From Sphingomonas mali NBRC 15500 (GTDB taxonomy: Bacteria; Pseudomonadota; Alphaproteobacteria; Sphingomonadales; Sphingomonadaceae), in contig NZ_BCYX01000017.1 of the NCBI RefSeq assembly GCF_001598415.1, positions 1 to 64,000 on the forward strand: a DNA stretch of 64,000 nucleotides, read 5' to 3'. The position numbers and the translations under genes were made by a program. Shown piece by piece: positions 42,243 through 50,841 of this stretch; the stretch's first letter is position 1; each line of letters begins with the position of its first letter. Under the pieces are notes generated by a model. That model did no database searches, was not told the DNA's origin, and was given only the letters and a program-made list of their open reading frames with translations.

Positions 42243-43541
42243 ATGAACGACAAACTGACTCCCAAGGCGATCGTCGCCGCACTCGACGCGCATATCATCG
42301 GCCAGACGGACGCCAAGAAGGCAGTCGCCGTCGCGCTGCGCAATCGCTGGCGCCGCCAGCGGCTGTCGGCCGATCTGCGCGACGAAGTGACGCCCAAGAA
42401 CATCCTGATGATAGGCCCGACCGGGTGCGGCAAGACCGAGATTTCGCGCCGCCTGGCCAAGCTGGCCGACGCGCCGTTCGTCAAGGTTGAGGCGACCAAG
42501 TTCACCGAAGTCGGCTATGTCGGCCGCGACGTCGAACAGATCGCGCGCGACCTGGTCGAGGAAGCGATCCGGCTCGAGAAGGAGCGCCGCCGTATCGCGG
42601 TCAAGGACAAGGCCGAGGAGGCGGCGATGAACCGCTTGCTCGACGCGCTGACCGGGCGCGACAGCTCGACCGCCACGCGCGAGGCGTTTCGCCAGCGCTT
42701 CAAGGACGGTCATCTCGACGAGACCGAGATCGAGATCGAGCTGGAGGCCGCGCCCCAGATGCCATTCGAGATTCCGGGTGGCGGCCAGGTCGGGATGATC
42801 AACCTGGGCGAGATGATGGGCAAGGCGTTCGGCCAGGGCCAGATGAAGCGCCGCAAGCTGACCGTTCCCTCGGCCTGGGACAAATTGGTCGAGGAAGAAG
42901 CCGACAAGCGCCTCGACCAGGAAGATGTCGCGCGGGTCGCGCTGATGGATGCCGAATCCAACGGCATCGTGTTCCTCGACGAGATCGACAAGATCGCGGT
43001 CAGCGACGTGCGCGGCGGATCGGTCAGCCGCGAGGGTGTGCAGCGGGACTTGCTGCCGTTGATCGAAGGGACGACGGTCGCGACCAAATACGGGCCGATG
43101 AAGACCGACCATATCCTGTTCATCGCGAGCGGGGCGTTCCACGTCGCCAAGCCGTCCGATCTGCTGCCCGAACTTCAGGGCCGCTTGCCGATCCGGGTCG
43201 AATTGAAGGGCCTGACCGAGGATGATTTCGTCGCGATCCTCAACGACACCAAGGCGTCGCTGCCCGAGCAATACAAGGCGCTGATCGCGACCGAAGGCGT
43301 GACGATCAACTTCACCGACGATGGCCTTCGCGCGGTGGCGAAGATCGCCGCCGAGGTGAATGGCGCGGTCGAGAATATCGGCGCGCGGCGGCTGCAGACG
43401 GTGATGGAAAAGCTGCTCGAGGAAATCAGCTTCGATGCCGAGGACCGGTCGGGCAGCACGATGACGATCGATGCCGCCTATGTCGATCAGCAGCTCGCCT
43501 CGATCGCCCGCAACACCGATCTCAGCCGCTTCGTGTTGTAA
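42243..43541 (+). CDS. hslU: ATP-dependent protease ATPase subunit HslU (ClpY)
   Basis: HslU is the AAA+ unfoldase of the HslVU protease, 432 residues. The N-terminal [32 protein letters not shown] is followed by Walker [21 protein letters not shown] (about residues 55-75), the pore-loop [14 protein letters not shown], the intermediate I-domain, Walker [12 protein letters not shown] and a C-terminal domain ending DLSRFVL, which inserts into HslV. The ATG at 42243 is preferred because the open frame before it is the CCCCTCCCC repeat. Confidence 0.97.
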   Translation: MNDKLTPKAIVAALDAHIIGQTDAKKAVAVALRNRWRRQRLSADLRDEVTPKNILMIGPTGCGKTEISRRLAKLADAPFVKVEATKFTEVGYVGRDVEQIARDLVEEAIRLEKERRRIAVKDKAEEAAMNRLLDALTGRDSSTATREAFRQRFKDGHLDETEIEIELEAAPQMPFEIPGGGQVGMINLGEMMGKAFGQGQMKRRKLTVPSAWDKLVEEEADKRLDQEDVARVALMDAESNGIVFLDEIDKIAVSDVRGGSVSREGVQRDLLPLIEGTTVATKYGPMKTDHILFIASGAFHVAKPSDLLPELQGRLPIRVELKGLTEDDFVAILNDTKASLPEQYKALIATEGVTINFTDDGLRAVAKIAAEVNGAVENIGARRLQTVMEKLLEEISFDAEDRSGSTMTIDAAYVDQQLASIARNTDLSRFVL

Positions 43542-43553
43542 CGGGGCTCTCAG

Positions 43554-43652
43554 CCCCTCCCCTTCAGGGGAGGGGTTGGGGTGGGGCCTCCCCACAGGCG
43601 AGCGGCTTGAGGCACTCCCCCACCCCCAAACCCCTCCCCTGAAGGGGAGGGG
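43554..43652. repeat. Two GC-rich inverted repeats after hslU
   Basis: CCCCTCCCC hairpins at 43554-43575 and 43631-43652 flank a short spacer. They lie between the hslU stop and the convergent secreted-protein gene and probably terminate transcription from both sides. Confidence 0.7.
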
Positions 43653-43684
43653 CTAAGCCAGCTACGGGTCGGGCCAACGAGGCG

Positions 43685-44077
43685 CTACTTCGCCTTTTCC
43701 GGCTTGTCGTAGGGCGTAAACTTGCCCAGCCTGCAGATCGGGCCAGGGATGCGCAGGCCCGGGGTCAGGGCGCGGAAATGATCGTTGCGGCATAGCTGAC
43801 TGCCGAAAATCTCGACGACCAGTGTGTCCATCGGCTGGAGGCCGGGGCACTCGCCGATCAGGTCGTTGCGCCAGATCCGGCGGCCCGATTCACGATAGAT
43901 CAGCGTCTTCTTATCGATGATCTGTGGCCCATCGAGGCGCGATTTCTCGACGCAATCGACCGGTGTTCCGGCGACCCGGCCGGCCAGCGCGCTGGCGAGC
44001 GTGTCCTCCCGCGGAGCAGCGGGTGCGGCGGCGCCGAGCAGGCCGAGCGCGGCGACGGGGATGAGCACGATACGCAT
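43685..44077 (-). CDS. Small secreted protein, paralogue A
   Basis: The 130-residue product has a signal peptide (residues 1-21, VLIPVAALGLLGAAAPA). Its mature domain has VDCVEKSRL, DKKTLIYRESGRRIWRNDLIGECPG, DTLVVEIFGSQLCRNDHFRAL and IPGPICRLGKFTPY, with four cysteines likely forming two disulfides. The same frame of Cys, LIY/LVY, CRND/CRGD and GxFxxY occurs in the next gene, so the two are tandem paralogues. Function unknown. Gap to the neighbour is four bases. Confidence 0.68.
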   Translation of the reverse strand: MRIVLIPVAALGLLGAAAPAAPREDTLASALAGRVAGTPVDCVEKSRLDGPQIIDKKTLIYRESGRRIWRNDLIGECPGLQPMDTLVVEIFGSQLCRNDHFRALTPGLRIPGPICRLGKFTPYDKPEKAK

Positions 44078-44081
44078 GGCG

Positions 44082-44504
44082 TTACTTCGCGCGATAGGTG
44101 ACGAACGAGCCCAACGCGCAGCTGCCCGACGGCATGCGCGATCCCGGCATCACCGTTCGTGCAATATCGCCGCGGCACAACCGCCCGCTCGGCGACTTGG
44201 TGACCAGGATGTCGCCGCGTTCGACCGCTTCGCAACCGCCGCCGGTGTCGTTGACGTACTTGAGCTTCTTGCTGACGCTATAGACCAGGGTCCCACCATA
44301 GGCCTTGAGCGACGAGGACTGGTAATTGTCCATACAGTCCCTGGTCTCGGTCGGCGTCAGCCCGGCGAGTTCCTTACCCAGCGCGGCCTGGGTCGCCGCC
44401 TTGGCGTCGGCGGCGCGGGCGGTCTCGGCAGGCGTCATCGCGCAGGACGATAGCGCGACTGCCGCGACGGACAGCGACGCGAGCGGAAAGATACGGTTAC
44501 GCAT
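44082..44504 (-). CDS. Small lipoprotein, paralogue B
   Basis: The 140-residue product has a lipoprotein signal with lipobox LSSC (near residue 21). The mature domain parallels paralogue A: RDCMDNYQSSSLKAYGGTLVYSVSKKL, a Cys before EAVERGDILVTKSPSGRLCRGDIART, and MPSGSCALGSFVTYRAK. One paralogue is membrane-anchored and the other soluble, and they are co-transcribed. Function unknown. Confidence 0.7.
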   Translation of the reverse strand: MRNRIFPLASLSVAAVALSSCAMTPAETARAADAKAATQAALGKELAGLTPTETRDCMDNYQSSSLKAYGGTLVYSVSKKLKYVNDTGGGCEAVERGDILVTKSPSGRLCRGDIARTVMPGSRMPSGSCALGSFVTYRAK

Positions 44505-44546
44505 AAGCGGCTCCTTCGCATCCCCTCGGCCCGATCCTATACCGGT

Positions 44547-45281
44547 TCAGCCGCGGAATACATCCTTAGAGGCTCGCCTTTCGGCAAATTGTTCAATCGA
44601 TCGTGCGCGCATGAACGGATTGGTGGCGCGTTCCAGCGCGACCGTCGTCGGCACCGTTGCCTGGCCACGCTCACGCATCGCCTCCACCTCGCGCAATCGG
44701 CTGGCGATCACGTCATTGTCGGGCTCGGCAACCTGCGCATAACGCGCGTTCGACAGCGTATATTCGTGCGCGCAATAGACCGACGTCTCGGGCGGCAAGT
44801 CGGCCAACCGCCGCATATTGGCATACATCTGCGCCGCGGTGCCCTCGAACAAGCGGCCACATCCCATCGCGAACAACGTGTCGCCGGTAAAAGCCACGGC
44901 GTCATCGGCGAAATGATAGGTGATGTGGCCGGCGGTATGCGCGGGGGTTTCGAGCACGGTCGCAGCGTGCTTGCCGAGTTGCACGATGTCGCCTTCGATC
45001 ACCAGCAGGTCGGCAGTGGGGATCTTCGCGGCCTCGGCGGCGGGGGCGATTACCGGCGCGCCGGTCGCCTGTTTGATCGCGGCATTGCCGCCGGTGTGAT
45101 CGGGATGCCAATGCGTGTTCCAGATCGCGTCGATCGTCCAGCCACGGCGGTCGGCCTCTGCCAGTACCGGGTCGGCCTCGGCGGGATCGACCACCATCGT
45201 CTCGCCGCTGTCGGGATCGTGCACCAGCCAGATGTAATTGTCGCTGAGCGCGGCGATGCGGACGATGTCGAGCTTGCTCAT
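44547..45281 (-). CDS. gloB: Hydroxyacylglutathione hydrolase (glyoxalase II)
   Basis: It hydrolyses S-lactoylglutathione to lactate and glutathione. The 244-residue metallo-beta-lactamase-fold product has the metal motif NTHWHPDHTGGN (near residue 50-61), CGRLFEGTAAQMYANMRRLADLP and the late ligand block VYCAHEYTLSNARYA. The Trp in THWHPDH replaces the more usual His of THHHxDH. The metal-binding His and Asp positions remain. Its ATG overlaps the stop of the nitronate monooxygenase gene by 4 bases, in a gloA-nmo-gloB operon. Confidence 0.93.
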   Translation of the reverse strand: MSKLDIVRIAALSDNYIWLVHDPDSGETMVVDPAEADPVLAEADRRGWTIDAIWNTHWHPDHTGGNAAIKQATGAPVIAPAAEAAKIPTADLLVIEGDIVQLGKHAATVLETPAHTAGHITYHFADDAVAFTGDTLFAMGCGRLFEGTAAQMYANMRRLADLPPETSVYCAHEYTLSNARYAQVAEPDNDVIASRLREVEAMRERGQATVPTTVALERATNPFMRARSIEQFAERRASKDVFRG

Positions 45282-46333
45282 ATCCTGCTTCCTTCCAGCG
45301 CCGCGGCGCCTAGCCTTGCGGTCAGCTCTTCGGCGGGCTCCTCGCCGGCCAGCCGTACGCCTTGCCCCGCCCATAACGGCGAATAGTCGCCACGCCCGTC
45401 GGCTTCAGCCTTGGCGCGCAATTGCGCCAGCGCGGCGCTGGCATAAGGGAAAGGCGGCGCAAACTCGCTTACCGGTCCCAGCGCTTCGATCAGCCGATTG
45501 CGCAAGCCGCGCGCGAGCCCGCCGGAAAACAGGTTGGTGAAGACGCTATCCTCCGGCCCGGCCTCGGCCAGCCGCTGGCGATGCACCGCGCTGGTCGTCG
45601 CTTCGGGGGTGCGGAGATAGGCGGTGCCGACCTGCACCGCCGCCGCGCCCGCCGCTATGGCGCCCCGAGCTGCGCCTTCATCGGCGATCCCACCCGCCGC
45701 GATCACCGGCAGGTCCACGTCCTTCAGGATCTGCCGCACCAATGCGAGCACGCCGATCGGGCGGTGGCCGATCAGGAAATGGCCGGCATGGCCGCCCGCT
45801 TCGAACCCCTGGGCGACAATCGCGTCGACCTTGGCGTCGGCGAGAAACCGCGCTTCCATCGCATTGGTCGCGTTGCCGAAAATCCTGGCACCGCTCGCCC
45901 GGACACGGTCGAGCAGGACGCGCTCCGGCAGGCCGAAATGAAAGCTGACGATTTCTGGCCGCACTGCCTCGATCACCTCGGCCATCGCGGCGTCGAACGG
46001 CTTGCGCAACACCGGCGGCTGCACCGGCGGGGCGACGCCCTCCGCCTGGTAAAAGGGGGCGAGCGCCGCGTGCCAGGCGCTCTCGTCCGGCTGCGGCCCG
46101 AGTTTGTGGCAGAAGAAATTGAGATTGATCGGCCCCGCTATCGCTGCCCGGATCGCCGCGACCTCGGCCGCGACCTGGTCGGGCGACAGCACCGCGCAGG
46201 CGAGCGAGCCGACCGCGCCGGCCTTGAGTGCGGCGATCGCCAACGCGCTGCCGGCGAAATTGGCCATCGGCGCCTGGACGAGCGGCAACCGCGCGCCGGT
46301 CAGCGCCAGGAAGCGATCGGTTGCCGCACTCAC
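45278..46333 (-). CDS. Nitronate monooxygenase-type flavoprotein
   Basis: The 351-residue FMN TIM-barrel protein has the family opening (LPLVQAPMANFAGSALAIAALKAGAVGSLACAVLSP), INLNFFCHK, and the FMN-phosphate site IVAQGFEAGGHAGHF together with PVIAAGGIADEGAARGAIAAGAAAVQVGTAYL. The His in the GGHAGH loop is the usual catalytic residue. It oxidises nitronates; its place between glyoxalase genes suggests a related detoxification role. The GTG start at 46333 begins four bases after the gloA stop. Confidence 0.88.
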   Translation of the reverse strand: MSAATDRFLALTGARLPLVQAPMANFAGSALAIAALKAGAVGSLACAVLSPDQVAAEVAAIRAAIAGPINLNFFCHKLGPQPDESAWHAALAPFYQAEGVAPPVQPPVLRKPFDAAMAEVIEAVRPEIVSFHFGLPERVLLDRVRASGARIFGNATNAMEARFLADAKVDAIVAQGFEAGGHAGHFLIGHRPIGVLALVRQILKDVDLPVIAAGGIADEGAARGAIAAGAAAVQVGTAYLRTPEATTSAVHRQRLAEAGPEDSVFTNLFSGGLARGLRNRLIEALGPVSEFAPPFPYASAALAQLRAKAEADGRGDYSPLWAGQGVRLAGEEPAEELTARLGAAALEGSRI

Positions 46334-46337
46334 CGCG

Positions 46338-46781
46338 TCACCATTCCCCCGTATTCGGCATCGACGCCCAGGGCTCGGCGGGTTCGAGCACGCCGTTCTG
46401 GAGCAACTCGATCGAGATGTTGTCGGGGGTGCGGACGAACGCCATATGGCCGTCGCGCGGCGGGCGATTGATCGTCACGCCGCCATCCATCAGCCGCTGG
46501 CAGGTCTCGTAGATATTGTCGACGCGATAGGCGAGGTGGCCGAAATTGCGCCCGCCCGAATAGGTTTCGACGCTGCCGTCTTCGGCCGGCCAATTGTAGG
46601 TGAGCTCGACCTCGGCGCGCCGGTCGCCGATCCGCGCGTCGTCCTCGGTCGCCAGGAAGATCAGGGTGAACCGCCCCTTCTCATTGTCGAAGCGGCGCAC
46701 TTCCTTGAGGCCCAGCAGCTCGAAGAACTTCACCGTCGCCTCGGGATCGCTGACCCGAATCATGGTGTGGAGATAATTCAT
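46338..46781 (-). CDS. gloA: Lactoylglutathione lyase (glyoxalase I)
   Basis: It converts the hemithioacetal of methylglyoxal and glutathione to S-lactoylglutathione. The 147-residue VOC product has [63 protein letters not shown] and [16 protein letters not shown], supplying the His and Glu metal ligands in both halves. AGGGAGAAGG lies upstream of the ATG. It is first in the operon with the nitronate monooxygenase and gloB. Confidence 0.94.
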   Translation of the reverse strand: MNYLHTMIRVSDPEATVKFFELLGLKEVRRFDNEKGRFTLIFLATEDDARIGDRRAEVELTYNWPAEDGSVETYSGGRNFGHLAYRVDNIYETCQRLMDGGVTINRPPRDGHMAFVRTPDNISIELLQNGVLEPAEPWASMPNTGEW

Positions 46782-46884
46782 GCGCCTTCTCCCTGCTGGT
46801 GGTGCAGGCGGGAGATAGGGGGAGGGGCGCGGCGGCGCCAGTATCGGTTGACCGATTGAGTCTTATCCGGCGCAACGCAAAACA

Positions 46885-46990
46885 ACGCCTCCCCGGCGAA
46901 GACCGGGGCCTAGTCGCCACGTAATCTCCACGGCGGGGCGCCATCTCCCCGTCATCGATCCTGGGCCCCGGCCTTCGCCGGGGAGGGGTT
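46885..46990. repeat. Dispersed 105-bp inverted-repeat element, copy 2
   Basis: The arms (CTCCCCGGCGAAGACCGGGG and CCCCGGCCTTCGCCGGGGAG) and the centre (AGTCGCCACGTAATCTCCACG and CGCCATCTCC) correspond to copy 1 at 4159-4264, including the same order and spacing. Confidence 0.7.
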
Positions 46991-47004
46991 CAAACGGATC
47001 GACC

Positions 47005-47802
47005 TTACGGCTTCTTGGCTGGCGCGGGATTCGTCGCAGGCGGCGTAGCTGGCGCCGCCGCCGCGGGCGTATCGAACTGGGCGAGCGCAGCGCGGGCATT
47101 GTCCGCGGTCGCGGTGCCGGGCGCGAGCTTGGCCGCTGCCTGCCACGCCGTCCTCGCGCTATCGGCATCGCCCGACAAAGCGGCGATATTGCCAGCCTCG
47201 AGCTGGACCGAGGCATCGTCCGACGAGAGTTTCAGCGCCTCGGCGATATCGGTCTGGGCGCGCGGCAGGTCGTTCATCCGCCGCGCCAGCGTCGCCGACA
47301 ACAGCCAGGCGAGCGGATCCTTGGGCGTCGCTTCCTGCGCGGCATCGATGTCGCCGCGCGCCGAGGCGAGGCGGCCGGCCGCGACCTGGGCGCGGGCGCG
47401 GTCGAGCAAAGCCTCGCCGCGGCCGAAATTGTCGAGCGTGCCGGCAGTGATCGCCGTCGTCAACGCAGTCTGCGCCTTGACCGCGTCGCCGGCCGCCAGC
47501 CAGGCGTTGCCGGCCTGCGCCCAATAGCGTGCCGCCAGCGGATCGCGGGCGGCATCGGCATCGCGCGCCGCGCTCTCGAACGCGGTCGCCGCATCGCTCC
47601 AGCGCGATTCCTGGGCATAAGCCATGCCCTGACATTGGTGCGCTTTGGCGCCGCCGCCGGCGATGCGGAAACGATCGGCCTCCGCCTCGGCGGCCTTGGG
47701 ATCGCTCGTCGCCAGCGAGATGCAGGCAGCATAACGTTGCTCGTTTGGCGACAAAGGCGACGGGGTCGCCCCGACCTGGAGCATCAGCGGAAGCAGGATC
47801 AT
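47005..47802 (-). CDS. Tetratricopeptide-repeat protein
   Basis: The 265-residue product has a short hydrophobic N-terminus (MILLPLMLQVGATPSPL) that may act as a signal. Tandem alpha-helical TPR-like units of 34 residues follow (AQESRWSDAATAFESAARDADAARDPLAARYWAQAGNA and so on), and then a Pro/Ala tail. Repeats such as NFGRGEALLDRARAQVAAGRLASARGDIDAA are clear. It should mediate protein contacts, probably in the periplasm. Its ATG overlaps the end of the hydrolase gene by 4 bases. Confidence 0.75.
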   Translation of the reverse strand: MILLPLMLQVGATPSPLSPNEQRYAACISLATSDPKAAEAEADRFRIAGGGAKAHQCQGMAYAQESRWSDAATAFESAARDADAARDPLAARYWAQAGNAWLAAGDAVKAQTALTTAITAGTLDNFGRGEALLDRARAQVAAGRLASARGDIDAAQEATPKDPLAWLLSATLARRMNDLPRAQTDIAEALKLSSDDASVQLEAGNIAALSGDADSARTAWQAAAKLAPGTATADNARAALAQFDTPAAAAPATPPATNPAPAKKP

Positions 47803-48521
47803 GATCGCGTCGACAGTCCTTCGATCGTCCGGATCAGCAGCGCGATGTCCTGATCGCGCGACAGCCGGTGGTCGCCGTCCTTGATCAACGTCACCTGCAC
47901 GTCGGCTGAACGGAGGATCCGCGCCAGATGGAGCGAGCGTTCGTGCGGCACGTCGCGATCGCCTTGGCCGTGGAGGATGCGTACCGGGCAATCCACCGCC
48001 AGCATCGATGCTGTCAGCCGCGACGCCTCGCCCGATTGCCAGAAGCGGCTGGTATAGACGGTCGGCTGGTCCGAATATGGCGACGGTCGCTCGAGCTGGC
48101 CGTCCTGGAGCAACTTCATCTTCTCGTCCATCGAGAAGCCCCAGTCGGTGAAGTCGGGCGCCGGCGCGATGCCGACCAATGCCGCGACCAGCTCGGGATG
48201 GTCGCGCGCGATCATCAGCATGAGCCAGCCGCCCATCGACGATCCGACTAGGATCGCGGGCTCGGCCAGCATGTCGAGCATCGCCAGCACGTCATCGCGC
48301 CAGCCGGTCAGCGTTTGATCCGCGAACTCACCCTCGCTCGCGCCGCAGCCGCCATAATCGAAGCGCAGATAGGTGCGGCCAACCGCCTTGGCCCATTCTT
48401 CCAGCGCGACCGCCTTCGACCCGCTCATGTCGCTGGCATAACCGGGCAGGAAGACCACCGGCGGTCCCTTGCCGACGGTCAGATGGTAAGCGAGCGCGGG
48501 GCGGATGGCGGTATCTGTCAT
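47799..48521 (-). CDS. Alpha/beta hydrolase
   Basis: The 240-residue single-domain hydrolase has VVFLPGYASDMSGSKAV at the oxyanion region. The nucleophile elbow is GSSMGG in AILVGSSMGGWLMLMIA (Ser near residue 101), and the Asp and His are in VRILHGQGDRDVPHE and IKDGDHRLSRDQD. It has no signal peptide and is cytoplasmic. The pattern is that of small esterases or thioesterases. It is coupled to the TPR gene. Confidence 0.82.
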   Translation of the reverse strand: MTDTAIRPALAYHLTVGKGPPVVFLPGYASDMSGSKAVALEEWAKAVGRTYLRFDYGGCGASEGEFADQTLTGWRDDVLAMLDMLAEPAILVGSSMGGWLMLMIARDHPELVAALVGIAPAPDFTDWGFSMDEKMKLLQDGQLERPSPYSDQPTVYTSRFWQSGEASRLTASMLAVDCPVRILHGQGDRDVPHERSLHLARILRSADVQVTLIKDGDHRLSRDQDIALLIRTIEGLSTRS

Positions 48522-48556
48522 GGGGAGGCTGTAGGGGGAGGGCGGGCAAACAAAAA

Positions 48557-48682
48557 GCCCCTCCCGTTTACGGGAGGGGCCGTTTTGCTCCCCTCCCGCT
48601 CGCGGGAGGGGCTGGGGGAGGGCGTGTCGTGTTGAAGCGATGAACAGGCCCTCCCCTAACCCCTCCCGCAAGGCGGGAGGGG
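48557..48682. repeat. Cluster of three CCCTCCC hairpins
   Basis: Three units, GCCCCTCCCG-TTTA-CGGGAGGGGC (48557-48580), CCCCTCCCGC-TC-GCGGGAGGGG (48590-48611) and a third at about 48660-48682, lie between two alpha/beta hydrolase genes on the same strand. They could terminate or shield the transcripts. Confidence 0.7.
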
Positions 48683-48691
48683 AACACCGAG

Positions 48692-49609
48692 TCACCCGGC
48701 AAACGCCATCAGCGTCTTCTGGAACACCGCCGGCTGGTCGAGCATGATGAAATGCGCGCTGTCGGGCACCTCGACCAACGTCGCGTGCAGCGCATCCTTA
48801 TAGGCGGCGGTGTAGAGCGGTTCGGCCACTGCTTTCGGCAATGTCACGGAGGTCGGATAGAGCATCGTGATCGGCGTCGCGATCTTGCCCATGTCGCCGC
48901 GCAGATCGGTGATCATGTCCTCGTACATCGCCTGAGCGGAGACGCGCACGTCCGTCTTGCTCATCCAGCCCGCGATCTTGGCCTGGGCATCGGGCCGCCG
49001 CGCGAACCGCGTCGCCAGCGCCTGGTTCGCTGCGGGATCGAGCTTGCCATAGCTCGCCGCAAACTCGTCGCGCATCACTACCGCCTTCGGCTTGACCGTA
49101 TCGACCGTCGCGCCGGGGCCGAACAACACACCGTACCAGGGCAAGGAGTCGACGATCATCAGCTTGCCGACATCGCCGGGCTGCGCCTTGGCCAGCATCA
49201 GCCCGACCAGCCCGCCCATCGAATGACCGACTACCGCGGCACCCTGCAGCTTGTGCTTCGCCATATAGCCATGGAGATCGCCGACGATCCCGTCGAGCAT
49301 GCCCGGCTTCAGATTGGCACCGGCATCGTCGCCGGCAAAGCCGTTGACCTGGACCAGGATGACCCGGTGATTCTTCGCCAGTTCGGGCACAACCCCGTCC
49401 CACACCGCGCGCGGCGAGGACAGACCGGGGATCAGGATGACTGGCGATCCCTTGCCGGTCTCGGTCACCGAAATGTGGTCCATGCGGACTTCGCCAGTAG
49501 CGGGGGCCGGGCTTGCGGCCGCAGCCGGGGCGCAATGGCCGATATTGGGCTGGAGGATGGCGAGCGGCGCGAGCACGGCGACGGCGAAGCGGAGAGTGAA
49601 GTGGTTCAT
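48692..49609 (-). CDS. Secreted alpha/beta hydrolase
   Basis: The 305-residue product has a signal peptide (residues 1-27 or so, RFAVAVLAPLAILQPNIGHCA). The hydrolase domain has PVILIPGLSSPRAVWDGVVPEL and the nucleophile elbow VVGHSMGGLVGLMLA (Ser near 134). The lid contains helical insertions, and the His lies in VPDSAHFIMLDQPAVF. It should act in the periplasm. It follows the XRE regulator gene by three bases, so it may belong to the same transcript. Confidence 0.82.
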   Translation of the reverse strand: MNHFTLRFAVAVLAPLAILQPNIGHCAPAAAASPAPATGEVRMDHISVTETGKGSPVILIPGLSSPRAVWDGVVPELAKNHRVILVQVNGFAGDDAGANLKPGMLDGIVGDLHGYMAKHKLQGAAVVGHSMGGLVGLMLAKAQPGDVGKLMIVDSLPWYGVLFGPGATVDTVKPKAVVMRDEFAASYGKLDPAANQALATRFARRPDAQAKIAGWMSKTDVRVSAQAMYEDMITDLRGDMGKIATPITMLYPTSVTLPKAVAEPLYTAAYKDALHATLVEVPDSAHFIMLDQPAVFQKTLMAFAG

Positions 49610-49612
49610 GAT

Positions 49613-49816
49613 TCAGGCTTCCTTGCTGGGAGAAACGAAAATGTCTTCGATGGCGAGCTCGAACAGCTCGGCGATCTTGAAGGCGAGGGGGAGTGAAGGG
49701 TCGTAGCGGCCGGTCTCGATCGCGTTGACGCTTTGCCGGCTGACCTCGAGCTTGTCGGCGAGGTCGCCCTGGCTCCAGTTACGCTCGGCGCGCAGCACCT
49801 TGAGGCGGTTGTTCAT
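49613..49816 (-). CDS. XRE-family helix-turn-helix regulator
   Basis: The 67-residue product is a single HTH domain: NNRLKVLRAERNWSQGDLADKLEVSRQSVNAIETGRYDPSLPLAFKIAELFELAIEDIF. This is the YozG/Cro-type regulator that usually partners a small membrane protein. The ATG at 49816 overlaps the end of the membrane gene by 4 bases. Inverted TTTAC repeats upstream of the pair (50239-50288) are the likely binding sites. Confidence 0.85.
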   Translation of the reverse strand: MNNRLKVLRAERNWSQGDLADKLEVSRQSVNAIETGRYDPSLPLAFKIAELFELAIEDIFVSPSKEA

Positions 49817-50217
49817 CGCCCCCTCCCGATCGTCAGCCGGTTGGCGAAATTGCCGAGGCCAAGCCCGCCGAACCACAGGACGGAGACCCAATAGACCTCG
49901 ACATGGCTGACCAGTTCGAAGCTTTCGAGAAAGCCCCAGACGGTCGCGATGCTGAGCGAGAAGCCCGACGCCCAGAGCGTCTGGCGGACCATCAGCATCC
50001 GGACATATTCGTCCTGTTCCTCGACCAGATAGAGGCCGATCGCGGCGAAGATACCGATGATCGGCAGCGCCGGCAGGATCGCCACGATCCAGGCGAAGAC
50101 GCCACTCACCAGGTGATGTTTGAACCCATAGACCGCGCCGATCAGGAACGCGGAATAGATCAGGCTGAGGATGATGACCCGTTTGTTGTAGCGCCGGGTG
50201 GCGGGACTCATAATCAT
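49813..50217 (-). CDS. Four-helix membrane protein partnered with XRE regulator
   Basis: The 134-residue product has about four hydrophobic helices (residues about 13-30, 40-60, 80-98 and 110-126). They are connected by LVEEQDEYVRMLMVRQTLWASGF, which resembles the middle of small membrane partners of XRE regulators. A second ATG two codons later is possible. It is coupled to the XRE gene by an ATGA overlap. Function unknown. Confidence 0.75.
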   Translation of the reverse strand: MIMSPATRRYNKRVIILSLIYSAFLIGAVYGFKHHLVSGVFAWIVAILPALPIIGIFAAIGLYLVEEQDEYVRMLMVRQTLWASGFSLSIATVWGFLESFELVSHVEVYWVSVLWFGGLGLGNFANRLTIGRGR

Positions 50218-50238
50218 GTAAAGCCTCCTTTCGAATCA

Positions 50239-50288
50239 GTAAAGTCAGCTTTACAGTAAAGCGTGCTTGTTAGTCAAGGGAGCTTTAC
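50239..50288. promoter_or_regulatory. Candidate operator: repeated TTTAC half-sites
   Basis: The half-site CTTTAC/GTAAAG occurs at 50239-50244, 50249-50254, 50256-50261 and 50283-50288. Together the first three form two overlapping inverted repeats, the perfect one being GCTTTACAGTAAAGC (50248-50262). A TTGACT (reverse strand, 50277-50272) fits a -35 element, so the palindrome would cover the -10 region. It suits autoregulation by the XRE protein. Confidence 0.6.
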
Positions 50289-50403
50289 ATGGCGGGCAGC
50301 CGCGACCGCTGGTGGCGGCGTCCCACTTGGCGGCGGCATGACGGTGGAGTGGCTATATCCAAAGTGATATGAAGCCGAGGGGACCGTCTTGGGGGAGATT
50401 GGC

Positions 50404-50613
50404 GTGGAGTCGGTATTGCTGTTCGCATTGGCGATCGGGGCCGTCGCGGGGGCGGCGATCTTTGTTATGCGCGCCATCCAGGAACCGCAGCGCCGCAAGC
50501 GCGGCCGTGAACGTGCCGCGCGTCATGCCGCCAATGTGCGGCTGTGGAACAAATTGTTCGCACGTCGCGACCAGCGCTTGCTGATCGACCAACGCGACGC
50601 CCGTAACGGATAA
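50404..50613 (+). CDS. Small membrane-anchored basic protein
   Basis: The 69-residue product starts at GTG (50404), with GGGGGAG upstream. One N-terminal hydrophobic helix (VLLFALAIGAVAGAAIFVM) is followed by a cytoplasmic tail very rich in Arg (EPQRRKRGRERAARHAANVRLWNKLFARRDQRLL). Codon use is like that of neighbouring genes. No family is recognised. It stands alone between two larger genes. Confidence 0.5.
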   Translation: MESVLLFALAIGAVAGAAIFVMRAIQEPQRRKRGRERAARHAANVRLWNKLFARRDQRLLIDQRDARNG

Positions 50614-50841
50614 AAAAGAGACGCGTGGGTCAGAACGGTTAGGGCGCACTGCAAACGACGAGACTGGAATAGACAGCTGCCGCCAACACCCTGAAAATAC
50701 TTATGCAATTACGATGGCATGCGAGTATTGGTTCACTTTGGTTCAATCGCCTGGATTGACGGCGATCGAGAATAAGGGCTCTCTCTTCCAACGGACTGAC
50801 GCGGGGGCGTTTGATTCGCTAAGTTTTTCAGGGGGGAAGCC

